Source: Ruegeria sp. A3M17
Lineage (GTDB): Bacteria; Pseudomonadota; Alphaproteobacteria; Rhodobacterales; Rhodobacteraceae
DNA: 64,000 bases
NCBI RefSeq assembly: GCF_003318255.1
Contig: NZ_QOCF01000028.1
Coordinates: 186,001-250,000 of the forward strand
Direction: 5' to 3'
Of this stretch, positions 27,551 to 35,016 are shown in pieces (position 1 is the first letter of the stretch; each line of letters begins with the position of its first letter). The notes beneath the pieces are model-generated. The model made no database searches. It was given only the letters and a program-made list of their open reading frames with translations, and was not told the DNA's origin. A program made the position numbers and the translations under genes.

Positions 27551-28049
27551 CTCGGTCTGGTGCGTCGCTCTGCTGTCGCTGACCTTGCTGGCCCCGGGCG
27601 GGCTGGCAGCGTCACCTGTGTCGAACGAATTGCCGAATGCAGAGCTACGCGGATCCGCGACGTTCCGGTATCTTGGCCTGCCGATCTATGATGCAAAGCT
27701 GTTCACGCCCGACGGTGTCCCGTTCAGTTGGAGCGATGATTTCGGGTTGCAGCTGACCTACCGCAAGAACATCAAGCAGAAAGCTCTGGTCGAATCCACG
27801 CTGGATGAGATGACACGGCAAGGAAACAGCGGGCTGACACAAGCCCAGCTTGAGCAGTGCTTTCAGGCTGTCAGCAAAGGCGACAGCTATCTGGCCGTCT
27901 CAGAAGGGCCGAACAAGGTTGGTTTCTGGCGGAACGGGCGCAAAACCTGCACCCTGTCCGGGCCAGGCGTCAAAAAGACATTCATGTCGATCTTTCTGGG
28001 AGACAATACCAGATCCGCAAGCTTTACGCGGCAATTGAAGGGACAGTGA
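27504..28049 (+). CDS. Exported chalcone-isomerase-like protein
   Basis: The ATG at 27504 (GGAG upstream) lies inside the end of the FAD gene, a 47-bp overlap. The product of 181 residues has a signal peptide (WCVALLSLTLLAPGGLAA) and a mature part with GSATFRYLGLPIYDAKLFTP, LQLTYRKNIK and a C-terminal FMSIFLGDNTRSASFTRQL, matching the bacterial chalcone-isomerase-like family. These proteins usually lack isomerase activity and are thought to bind fatty acids or other lipids, which would suit an envelope-lipid operon. Confidence 0.82.
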   Translation: MALPKTTRSSLSRPNSSVWCVALLSLTLLAPGGLAASPVSNELPNAELRGSATFRYLGLPIYDAKLFTPDGVPFSWSDDFGLQLTYRKNIKQKALVESTLDEMTRQGNSGLTQAQLEQCFQAVSKGDSYLAVSEGPNKVGFWRNGRKTCTLSGPGVKKTFMSIFLGDNTRSASFTRQLKGQ

Positions 28050-29272
28050 TGCTGTATCCCCGGGTCAGCCTATATGCGCTGATGCTCGCAGCGGCGGGTA
28101 TTCCTCTTTATATCCACCTGCCGCGCTTTGCGGCAGTCAATCTAGGGATCAGCCTTGGGGTGATCGGGACCGTCTTGCTGGTTATCCGGCTGGTGGATCT
28201 GGTGCAGGATCCGCTGATTGGCTGGGCCATCGACCGATGGCCGGGCGGTCAGTTGCTGTTCGCCGCCATGGCCGCCATCGGGCTGGCGGTTGGCTTTCCG
28301 CTGCTTTTTGCCCTGCCCGAAGGCGCAAGTCTGACATCGCTGATCCTGATCCTGATCCTGTTGTTTTCTGCCTATAGCCTTGGGACCATCTTGCTTTACG
28401 GGCGCAGCGCAACGCTGGCCAAAACGCCAGATGCAAAAGAGCTGATGACGCTGGCCGCCTTCCGTGAAGGTGGACAATTGGCGGGGGTTGTCATTGCCGC
28501 GAGCGCGCCTGCACTGTTCGTCGCTTTAGGGGCGAGCGCGCAGGGATACCCCGCCTTTGGGCTGTTTCTGGGCGTCCTTTCGATCGTAACCATCGCGCTG
28601 ACATTCCCAATGTGGCGGCGCGCGCCTATTACTGGCGAAGGCCTGTCTTTCGCAGGGCTGGGTCAGGCCGGGGCCCTTCGCCTTTTGGCACTGGCGCTGG
28701 TAAACAGTTTGCCGGTCGCCATCACCTCAACCCTGTTTCTGTTCTTTGTCGAAGACAGATTGCAATTGCCGGGCAGCGCCGGCCCCTTGCTGATCCTGTT
28801 TTTCCTCAGCGCCGGCGCCAGCGTGCCGCTTTGGGCCAAGCTCAGCAATCGCATTGGTCCGAAACAGACCCTGATCATCGCAATGCCGCTGTCCATCGCT
28901 GGCTTTATCGGGGCTGCAATGTTGCCAGCGGGTGAGCTTTTCGGTTTTGCCCTGATCTGCCTTGCCTCTGGCGCGGCGCTCGGGGCTGACATGGTGGTCC
29001 TGCCGGCCATGTTCTCGGTCGTTTTGACCCGCGCTGGCCTGAATGCCTCAGCCGCGTTCGGCATCTGGTCCTTTGCTGGAAAACTGGGCCTTGCGCTCGC
29101 CGCCTTCTTTACATTGCCTCTGCTAGAACGCAGCGGCTTTTCACCTGGCCAATCGAATTCCGCCCAAGCCTTGGAAACACTCAATCTGGCTTATGCGGTA
29201 CTACCCTGCATCCTGAAACTTGGCGCGTTTGGCATGGTCCTGACGTTGCCCACGGAGGTCTCAGCCAAATGA
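28049..29272 (+). CDS. MFS transporter
   Basis: A protein of about 407 residues with roughly twelve hydrophobic helices, from LYALMLAAAGIPLYIHLPRF. The VDLVQDPLIGWAIDRWPGG loop resembles the sugar:cation symporter (MelB/GPH) branch. The start codon overlaps the preceding stop as TGATG, so translation is coupled; a longer frame from 27857 is only a shadow of the chalcone-isomerase-like gene. MFS members with this signature are regular partners of the FAD oxidoreductase and DUF3833 genes. The substrate is unknown. Confidence 0.88.
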   Translation: MLYPRVSLYALMLAAAGIPLYIHLPRFAAVNLGISLGVIGTVLLVIRLVDLVQDPLIGWAIDRWPGGQLLFAAMAAIGLAVGFPLLFALPEGASLTSLILILILLFSAYSLGTILLYGRSATLAKTPDAKELMTLAAFREGGQLAGVVIAASAPALFVALGASAQGYPAFGLFLGVLSIVTIALTFPMWRRAPITGEGLSFAGLGQAGALRLLALALVNSLPVAITSTLFLFFVEDRLQLPGSAGPLLILFFLSAGASVPLWAKLSNRIGPKQTLIIAMPLSIAGFIGAAMLPAGELFGFALICLASGAALGADMVVLPAMFSVVLTRAGLNASAAFGIWSFAGKLGLALAAFFTLPLLERSGFSPGQSNSAQALETLNLAYAVLPCILKLGAFGMVLTLPTEVSAK

Positions 29273-29886
29273 AAACGCTTGTTGTTTTACTGCTCGCCGC
29301 TCTCGCTTTGTTTATAGCCAAGAACCGGTTCCTGAGCTTTCGGTCGCAAACACCGGCCGACTACACCGGCACGGGACCCGTGTTCAAAATGAAAGAGGTC
29401 CTGAACGGAGAGATCCTGTCCGAAGGGCTGATCTATGGGCCGAACGGCAAGATGTCGAACAGCTTTGTCGCCCGCATGATTGGGAAATGGGATGGCAACA
29501 CCGGCACGTTGGCCGAGCATTTCACCTATTCCAACGGCAAACAGATGACACGTAAATGGTATCTGACACTGGGTACCGGCAATACGTTCACCGCCATGGC
29601 TGACGACATCGTCGGCGAAGGCAAAGGCACGATTTCGGGGTCGACCGTCAAACTGACCTACCGAATCATTTTGCCTGAGGATGCCGGTGGGCACACTTTG
29701 GACGTCACCGACTGGATGTACTTGACTGAAAACGGTGTGATCATGAACCGATCCGAGATGCGCAAGTTCGGTATCAAGGTCGCAGAGCTGATTGCCACGA
29801 TGCGCCCTGCGCCCGAGGTTAAGTCCGCACATGTCCCCGGTTCAAACGGATATGATGCGCACGCCGAGCAAAGGCCGCTGCAATGA
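29269..29886 (+). CDS. DUF3833 family protein (first of two)
   Basis: A 205-residue protein with an N-terminal hydrophobic segment (LVVLLLAALALFIA), then a DUF3833 beta-rich domain: PVFKMKEVLNGEILSEGLIY, FVARMIGKWDGNTGTLAEHF, YRIILPEDAGG and DVTDWMYLTENGVIMNRSEM. The start overlaps the MFS stop as ATGA. DUF3833 proteins are lipocalin-like envelope proteins of unknown function. It is a paralogue of the next gene (shared WDG, TDW/DDW-M and NR-S/A motifs). Confidence 0.85.
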   Translation: MKTLVVLLLAALALFIAKNRFLSFRSQTPADYTGTGPVFKMKEVLNGEILSEGLIYGPNGKMSNSFVARMIGKWDGNTGTLAEHFTYSNGKQMTRKWYLTLGTGNTFTAMADDIVGEGKGTISGSTVKLTYRIILPEDAGGHTLDVTDWMYLTENGVIMNRSEMRKFGIKVAELIATMRPAPEVKSAHVPGSNGYDAHAEQRPLQ

Positions 29887-30425
29887 TCTCGCGTCGGGTC
29901 CTTGTTGCGGGTCTGGCGATCGCCGGACTGGCCGTTCTGACTGCCTGTTCAGCCAAACCGCGCGTTCCCAAGACCTTTCTATCTGACCGGCAGTTGAACC
30001 TTGAAGAGTTCTTTGAGGGCAAGACCGTCGCCTATGGCCAGTTTCAGGATGTTCTGGGCAACGTTCCGCGCCGCTTTACGGTTGATATCGACGGAACGTG
30101 GGATGGTGAAACCCTGACTCTGGTTGAGGATTTCGTCTATGATGACGGTGCCACCGAACAACGTATATGGACGCTGACCCAGACGGGCGAGGACACCTGG
30201 ACCGGCACGGCCCCCGGCGTTCTTGGAACCGCCAGCGGGGTCGAGCGCGGCGATACGTTCAATTGGACATACAAAATCGACCTGCCGGTCAAAGAGGGCA
30301 CCATGCGGGTCAACTTTGACGACTGGATGTGGCTGCTGGACGATGACCGTCTGCTAAATCGGGCCTATGTCTCGCGTTATGGCGTCCGGCTGGGCGAAGT
30401 CATTCTGTTTTTTGAGAAGATGTAA
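29883..30425 (+). CDS. DUF3833 family lipoprotein (second of two)
   Basis: A 180-residue lipoprotein: the signal MISRRVLVAGLAIAGLAVLT ends in lipobox LTAC. The DUF3833 domain has NLEEFFEGKTVAYGQFQD, VDIDGTWDGETLTLVEDFVY, YKIDLPVKEGTMRVNFDDWM and a LNRAYVSRYGVRLGE tail. The start overlaps the previous stop as ATGA, the fourth coupled junction in the operon. A strong terminator follows 16 bp after the stop. Two different anchoring modes in tandem paralogues suggest different membrane placement. Confidence 0.87.
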   Translation: MISRRVLVAGLAIAGLAVLTACSAKPRVPKTFLSDRQLNLEEFFEGKTVAYGQFQDVLGNVPRRFTVDIDGTWDGETLTLVEDFVYDDGATEQRIWTLTQTGEDTWTGTAPGVLGTASGVERGDTFNWTYKIDLPVKEGTMRVNFDDWMWLLDDDRLLNRAYVSRYGVRLGEVILFFEKM

Positions 30426-30441
30426 GCTAGCAGCAAAAGAA

Positions 30442-30467
30442 AAGGGCAGGTCCGAAGACCTGCCCTT
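30442..30467. terminator. Bidirectional terminator between DUF3833 operon and porin
   Basis: AAGGGCAGGTC at 30442-30452, loop CGAA, and its exact complement at 30457-30467 form an 11-bp perfect hairpin. On the minus strand it is followed by TTTTCTTTTG, which suits the porin message; on the plus strand it ends in AAACTTTG. A CGAA tetraloop adds stability. Confidence 0.85.
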
Positions 30468-30489
30468 AAACTTTGTGATTTAGCTCAAC

Positions 30490-31515
30490 TTAGAAGTTGA
30501 ACTGAGCACCGAAGTCAGCGCGGATGCGCCCGTCCTCGTCACCCGTTTTGATTTCGCCGATACCACCACGCAGCGATGCACCGCCGCCCAGGTCGTAGAT
30601 GGCGCCAATACCGATATTGCGGGTATCGTTGTCAGCCGAACCGTCACCGTAAGCAAACTGCAGGGTGGTTGCGGCGCCGAGATTGTATGCCAGCGACAGA
30701 CCGTATGCGGTACCGTTCTCGGCATCATCAACAACGTCATCGTCCGCAACAAACAAGGTACCCGAGAAGTCACCAAATTCTGCGCCCAGGGTCAGAACGG
30801 TCAGCGACTGCTTTTCGCTCGCGCTGTTCACGTTCGCCTTGGTCTGACCATAAGCCAGAGCGGCAGTGATGTTGTTGAAGGTGTAGGTTGCGCTGACGTC
30901 CCAGCGGTCTGCGTCCTGCGCAACACCGTCAAAAGCAATCGTTGCCTGGTCATATGACGCGCCGAATGCGAAATCGCCAACTGCGTACTGGAAGAACACA
31001 GCATTCGCGCCTGAACCGGTCGAGGTGTACTCTAGGAAGCTGTAGTTCACGCCCGAATACTGACCCAGAAACTCTTCCAGGCCCGGTTCGTTACCGAAGT
31101 AGTTTGCCAGGTTGTCAAAGGAACCTGCAACGTTGCCGGCGTCAACACGCAGACCACCGTAGATGACCGAGAAGCGTGCGCCGTTCAGGCCCGCGCTGTT
31201 CTGTTCGCCGTTGCCGGAATCGTCATCAGCCTGCAGACGCACACGTGCCTGGAACTCAACGCCGCCATCGGTTTCTGCGGTGCCGTCGATGTTCAGGCGG
31301 AAACGCGAGACCAGGATGGTGTTGTCGGTGTCGACGTTCGCGGTGCCATCAGCGACGATGTCGCCGTTTGCGTCCGTGGTAAAGTTGTTAACAGTACCGG
31401 TGCGATCTTCTTGGTAGCCAATACCAAAACGACCGTAGCCGCTGAATTTAACGTCGGCCGCTGCAACGCTTGCAGTTGCAATCAGAGCCGTCGATGCAAT
31501 GAGAAGATTTTTCAT
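30490..31515 (-). CDS. Outer-membrane porin
   Basis: A 341-residue beta-barrel protein with a clear Sec signal (MKNLLIASTALIATASVAAA) and a mature start DVKFSGYGRFGIGYQED. Alternating strands rich in aromatic residues and an NF ending (GAQFNF, terminal Phe for BAM recognition) match Rhodobacter/Roseobacter porins. Long acidic loops (TDANGDIVADGTANVDTDN) suggest weak cation selectivity and possible calcium binding. It is monocistronic, with a terminator just downstream and a 379-bp intergenic region upstream. Confidence 0.93.
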   Translation of the reverse strand: MKNLLIASTALIATASVAAADVKFSGYGRFGIGYQEDRTGTVNNFTTDANGDIVADGTANVDTDNTILVSRFRLNIDGTAETDGGVEFQARVRLQADDDSGNGEQNSAGLNGARFSVIYGGLRVDAGNVAGSFDNLANYFGNEPGLEEFLGQYSGVNYSFLEYTSTGSGANAVFFQYAVGDFAFGASYDQATIAFDGVAQDADRWDVSATYTFNNITAALAYGQTKANVNSASEKQSLTVLTLGAEFGDFSGTLFVADDDVVDDAENGTAYGLSLAYNLGAATTLQFAYGDGSADNDTRNIGIGAIYDLGGGASLRGGIGEIKTGDEDGRIRADFGAQFNF

Positions 31516-31635
31516 GGTAAACCCACAAGTTTTGAGAGGAGTGCAGCCGCTATGGCGACTGCTGGCCTACTCGGACAAATTCCGAGCGTGCGCAATGGTT
31601 TCGCTGTATTTCATTCTGGGCAAGGTTGGTATTTG

Positions 31636-31649
31636 TTGCATCTTTGCAA
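31636..31649. promoter_or_regulatory. Inverted repeat TTGCA-N4-TGCAA upstream of porin
   Basis: TTGCA, TCTT, TGCAA at 31636-31649 forms a perfect 5-bp dyad about 120 bp before the porin ATG, followed by AATGCA that adds a third half-site. It has the spacing of an operator for a helix-turn-helix dimer. No regulator can be named. Confidence 0.3.
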
Positions 31650-31810
31650 ATGCAGAATACCGCACAAAACCCAATTTCCTGAGTATTTACGTATGTTTCG
31701 CGATCAGCAGTGTTTCGTTACAAAAAGTTGATCAAAGAAATGCGACGATGCCCCTTTAAATGCCAAGAAACGTACATGTTTGCAATTGAGACTTCCTGGG
31801 GTCTGGTCCC

Positions 31811-31831
31811 ACCTGCCGAAAATGGGCAGGT
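31811..31831 (-). terminator. Weak hairpin downstream of tonB
   Basis: ACCTGCC at 31811-31817 pairs with GGCAGGT at 31825-31831 across a 7-base loop, about 64 bp after the tonB stop. No T-run follows on the minus strand, so termination is uncertain. Confidence 0.3.
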
Positions 31832-31894
31832 TTGGGCAAAATCCCGCTCAAAACAGGTTCTGTGATGGATAAATCGGGTGAGGAAACCCACCAA

Positions 31895-33031
31895 TCAATT
31901 GCTTGTGTAGAAAAAGGACAGCTTGCGGCTGGCCCCACCTGGCGGCAACGGAAAAGGCGAGGCCGCCTGCACCTGCGCCCGTGCAGCTCGGTCAACATCG
32001 GACGACCCGGAACTGTCGACGACATCAACCCAGGCCAGCGTGCCATCGGGATTGATTTCGAAAAACACTTTGGCAAACCCTCGGGCCGCTACAAATACCG
32101 GGGGCGCGCGGTTCAGGTGGACCAAGACCTCACCCGCATAGTTGGTGGTGTCCGAATTTCCGGGGCCACGCCCGCCCGAACGGCTGCCGCTGCTGCCGGA
32201 CGTGAAGGCATCCAGCCCTTCGCGCCTATAGGCGTAAAGGGGCGATTCAACCACCTCTGACGGGAACTGCAACTCGCTGAAGTCCCGCGCGCCGTTCAGG
32301 GTGCCCCGCCTTTCGGGCGTTGGTTGCCGGTCGGGGCGCTGCGGTCGGATCGAGGACGTCACGGCCAGCTCTGTCACATCCTCCGTCGCATCCTGGTCGG
32401 TCGGTTCAACCGGATCATCCGGCTCAATCGCCTCGTTCTCCAACGGGACAACGGGAATCGCAGCCTCGGGCGACGGGGTGACCGGCAGCGCTGCCAGCTC
32501 TTGCGGTTCGGGCGCTACGGGCTGGACTTCGGTCGCGATCTCTGGCTCTACCGCGTCTGCCTCTGGGTTTCCTTCTGGCGCTTCGGTCGCCGTTTCCGCC
32601 TCGACGGGTGGGGTTTCGTTGACATCTTCGCTGGCGGCAGCATCCCCTTCGGATGTGTTTTCGGTCTCTGCCACATCGGGTTCCACCGGTTCCGTGGCAG
32701 TCGGCTGGACCACTTCGGCTTCGCCAATATCAGGCGCGTATACCTCCTGCGGGTTTTCCGACGCTACAAGCGCCTCACTGACCGGGATTTCTGGTTCCTC
32801 AGGCCGCGTTTCCACCGGTCGCTCTGGTGCCTCGGCCGGTTCGGGTTCAACCGGCTCGGCGACAACCTCGGCAAGGTCCTCGAATGTCGTGCTTAGCTCA
32901 ATTGATTCAGGCGCTTGACCGCCTGGCGCGTCTTCTGCAAGCCGCTGCCCGGTCACGCTTAACCCCATCAGGTGCAAAAACAGCGACACCAGAATGGCCG
33001 CCGCCGCAATCAAAACCGACCGGCGGATCAT
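31895..33031 (-). CDS. tonB: TonB-family energy transducer
   Basis: A 378-residue protein with one N-terminal helix (SVLIAAAAILVSLFLHLMGL, including the SxxxH-like SLFLH), a very long Pro/Glu/Ala/Val-rich periplasmic spacer of about 200 residues, then a TonB C-terminal domain: VLVHLNRAPPVFVAARGFAK, VFFEINPDGTLAWVDVVDSS and AQVQAASPFPLPPGG. It transmits proton-motive energy from ExbB/ExbD to outer-membrane receptors. It is the last gene of the exb operon, overlapping the ExbD stop by 4 bp. No TonB-dependent receptor gene is in the window. Confidence 0.9.
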   Translation of the reverse strand: MIRRSVLIAAAAILVSLFLHLMGLSVTGQRLAEDAPGGQAPESIELSTTFEDLAEVVAEPVEPEPAEAPERPVETRPEEPEIPVSEALVASENPQEVYAPDIGEAEVVQPTATEPVEPDVAETENTSEGDAAASEDVNETPPVEAETATEAPEGNPEADAVEPEIATEVQPVAPEPQELAALPVTPSPEAAIPVVPLENEAIEPDDPVEPTDQDATEDVTELAVTSSIRPQRPDRQPTPERRGTLNGARDFSELQFPSEVVESPLYAYRREGLDAFTSGSSGSRSGGRGPGNSDTTNYAGEVLVHLNRAPPVFVAARGFAKVFFEINPDGTLAWVDVVDSSGSSDVDRAARAQVQAASPFPLPPGGASRKLSFFYTSN

Positions 33032-33405
33032 TCCAGCGCCTTCTCGGTCACAACAAAGACGGATGACGCGCCCAGACGGCGTAGCGCTCCGGTCACCTCG
33101 ATCAGACGCGGGCCCGGTGCGTTTCGGTCGGGGACGATGCGCACAGCCTCAGCCCCCTGGCCACGCATATGCGTTTCGGGGTCGGTTGGAATTCCACGAT
33201 AGCTCAGCGTGCCGTTGGCGTGCAGTATCAGCGCGTCGGGTGGCTCGCGCCCTTCTAGGTCTGCCGTATTCACCAGCTCGAGATCCGGATCCAGCGGCGG
33301 GGCCAGCGTGCCAGTGAGCAGGAAAAAGATCAGCATCAGGAAAACGACGTTGATCAGGGCAATCGTCGAGTCGCGTCTGCGTTTGGGGCGCCTGTACTTG
33401 ATCAT
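33028..33405 (-). CDS. exbD: ExbD/TolR-family biopolymer transport protein (second copy)
   Basis: A 125-residue protein with a short basic cytoplasmic N-terminus (YRRPKRRRDSTIALINVVFL), a single TM helix with a polar N residue where the proton-carrying Asp usually sits (ALINVVFLMLIFFLL), and a periplasmic ExbD domain (ILHANGTLSYRGIPTDPETH). The usual conserved Asp of the helix (PLIDVVFLLLIFF) is replaced by Asn here, whereas the other ExbD keeps it. Start and stop overlap both neighbours by 4 bp. Confidence 0.88.
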   Translation of the reverse strand: MIKYRRPKRRRDSTIALINVVFLMLIFFLLTGTLAPPLDPDLELVNTADLEGREPPDALILHANGTLSYRGIPTDPETHMRGQGAEAVRIVPDRNAPGPRLIEVTGALRRLGASSVFVVTEKALE

Positions 33406-33767
33406 TCCAGCACCAGAACGCTTAACCCGTCACGCCCGCGCAGCCGGACCAATACGTCGATGACGCGCTGCGCCGTAGTATCCGGGTCCAAACTGACCAG
33501 AACCTGCCCGGCCTCCAATTGCGTTTCCAGATCACCAAGGGATACCGGTTGCCCGTTCAGCACCAGCCGTTCCGACCCCAACTGCAGGAACAACCGCTCG
33601 GTCGGTGTAGCCGAAGTCGCGCTGCCGCCCACTGCGTTGCTCAACTCGATCTCGCCAAATTTAGAAAAAGTCGAAGTCAGCATGAAGAACAGCAACAGCA
33701 AGAAAATCACGTCGATGAGCGGAGTCATCGACATGGGACGTCGGACAAAGGGTGCGGTGTTACGCAT
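33402..33767 (-). CDS. exbD: ExbD/TolR-family biopolymer transport protein (first copy)
   Basis: Start at 33767, overlapping the end of exbB by 8 bp, gives 121 residues beginning MRNTAPFVRRPMSMTPLIDV. The TM helix contains the canonical PLIDVIFLLLLFFMLTSTF with the proton-conducting Asp. The periplasmic part has LFLQLGSERLVLNGQPVSL and a C-terminal AQRVIDVLVRLRGRDG, the ExbD fold. A longer frame to 33857 is translated from the exbB region and is rejected. Confidence 0.9.
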   Translation of the reverse strand: MRNTAPFVRRPMSMTPLIDVIFLLLLFFMLTSTFSKFGEIELSNAVGGSATSATPTERLFLQLGSERLVLNGQPVSLGDLETQLEAGQVLVSLDPDTTAQRVIDVLVRLRGRDGLSVLVLE

Positions 33768-34425
33768 GTCCGGGGGCGGTCGCCACAGCCCGGGTATCGT
33801 CGGCCTGTGGAACGGCCTGCCCCGGCACCAGAATTGTGCGCAGCGCCTTGTCCGCAAAGACCCGTTCGCGCGCCGTGCGACTTTCGAACCAGGACAACAG
33901 CATCGAGGTCGGCATCGCCACAGCCAGTCCCACAGCCGTTGTCAGTAGGGCGACCCAGATACCACCGGCAAGCAATGATGGATCGACCGACGACCCGGCG
34001 GATTGCAGGCTACGGAATGCCTCAATCATCCCCAGGACCGTACCGAACAGACCCAGCAGCGGCGCAAGCTGCGCCACGGTGTCCAACAGTCGGAAGCCGC
34101 GTTCAAGCCCGGCAAGCGCCAGACCCGCCTCGGCATCCAACCGTTGGTCCAGACCCGGCGTATCTGAGGCATTCATCGCGACCCGTACCAGAGGGGCAAG
34201 ATAACTGCGGCTTTTGTCCAGACGGGCGTGGGCGGTTTGCGGATCGCCAGCATCCCAGGCAGCCAGCGCCTCGGACAACACCCGGTGACGCCCGACGCCG
34301 GATGCGGCGAATTGCCAGAGTTTATAAAGCGTGACAGCAACGGTCACCACAGACATCGCAATCAGGATCGCAACAACAGGCCCGCCAAGATCAAGGATTT
34401 CGCGCAGCGCATCAAAGGGGCTCAT
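33760..34425 (-). CDS. exbB: MotA/TolQ/ExbB proton channel protein
   Basis: A 221-residue inner-membrane protein with three helices: PVVAILIAMSVVTVAVTLYK, the LLDTVAQLAPLLGLFGTVLG segment with the proton-channel proline and GLFGTVxG motif, and the LLAGGIWVALLTTAVGLAVA helix. This is the standard ExbB/TolQ layout. Together with the two ExbD proteins and TonB it forms one energy-transducing complex. It overlaps the upstream small gene by 4 bp. Confidence 0.92.
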   Translation of the reverse strand: MSPFDALREILDLGGPVVAILIAMSVVTVAVTLYKLWQFAASGVGRHRVLSEALAAWDAGDPQTAHARLDKSRSYLAPLVRVAMNASDTPGLDQRLDAEAGLALAGLERGFRLLDTVAQLAPLLGLFGTVLGMIEAFRSLQSAGSSVDPSLLAGGIWVALLTTAVGLAVAMPTSMLLSWFESRTARERVFADKALRTILVPGQAVPQADDTRAVATAPGHA

Positions 34426-34856
34426 CCAATCAACTCCACATCTGTTCGGCTTTGCAGTTCCAGCCCGTCTTCACATATCGAACTATCCGCCCCGGCCACC
34501 TTGCATGAATTTGTACCGTTGATCAGGACTTTTCCGACCGAACTGCAGTCCCTGTCGGGCAAGAGGAACTGGCGCACACGCAGGCGATCTTCTGGTAGGT
34601 CACGGAAATTGAAGAGCGACAGGCTGACCACGCTGCCTGCGGCGTCAAAGATCACCGTCTCAAAGCTGGCCTCGTCAATTGCAGTTCCGGTTTTGTTTTC
34701 GATCACAAAGGTCAACCTACATGCCTGACCAAGATCCTGAACCGTATTGAGTTCCATGATCAAACCGGTCGGTTTGTTTTCCTCTGACTGGGCCAATGCC
34801 GCTACCGGCAAAGAGCAAAAGTTAAGAAATACAAGTGCCGAACGGAGAAACAACAT
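34422..34856 (-). CDS. Small periplasmic protein, first gene of the TonB-ExbB operon
   Basis: A 144-residue protein with a signal peptide (MLFLRSALVFLNFCSLPVAA, then LAQS). The mature part has a beta-sandwich-like TGLIMELNTVQDLGQACRLT and FVIENKTGTAIDEASFET, four cysteines likely forming two disulfides (CR, RDCSSV, NSCKV, SICED), and no known domain. Its stop overlaps the exbB start, so it is probably made together with the transducer complex. It resembles unnamed proteins I associate with TonB-ExbB operons of Rhodobacterales; function unknown. Confidence 0.75.
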   Translation of the reverse strand: MLFLRSALVFLNFCSLPVAALAQSEENKPTGLIMELNTVQDLGQACRLTFVIENKTGTAIDEASFETVIFDAAGSVVSLSLFNFRDLPEDRLRVRQFLLPDRDCSSVGKVLINGTNSCKVAGADSSICEDGLELQSRTDVELIG

Positions 34857-35016
34857 TGACGCGCTCCTAGTTGATCAATGCGGAAATCTATAGACGGCAA
34901 GGCTCCGCAGGTGTTGGAGTACACATAGTCAAGACAGCAAGAGTGTCAAAGGGTTTCAACAGCTTTTGAAAGGCCCGCGATCCGGTGCTCTGAGAACCTT
35001 GGTATTATTGAGTAGG

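Larger units (their letters stand above)
31516..31894. other. Intergenic region between porin and TonB genes
   Basis: These 379 bp hold no ORF I can support. The part next to the porin must contain its promoter and leader; AGAGGAG at 31536-31542 lies too far from the ATG to be its SD. A TTGCA dyad and a weak hairpin inside it are listed separately. Short frames here are not gene-like in composition. Confidence 0.6.

Noticed and set aside
27857-28048. N-terminal extension of the MFS gene
   Set aside because: It overlaps the chalcone-isomerase-like gene in another frame and is not membrane-like; the TGATG overlap marks the real start at 28049.
32301-32918. Plus-strand Ser/Gly-rich 205-codon frame
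   Set aside because: It is antisense to the TonB spacer; the low-complexity Ser/Gly/Thr pattern is the complement of a Pro/Glu/Ala-rich coding repeat.
33768-33857. N-terminal extension of the first ExbD
   Set aside because: It lies within exbB coding sequence and would push the TM helix far from the start; ATG at 33767 fits the family length.
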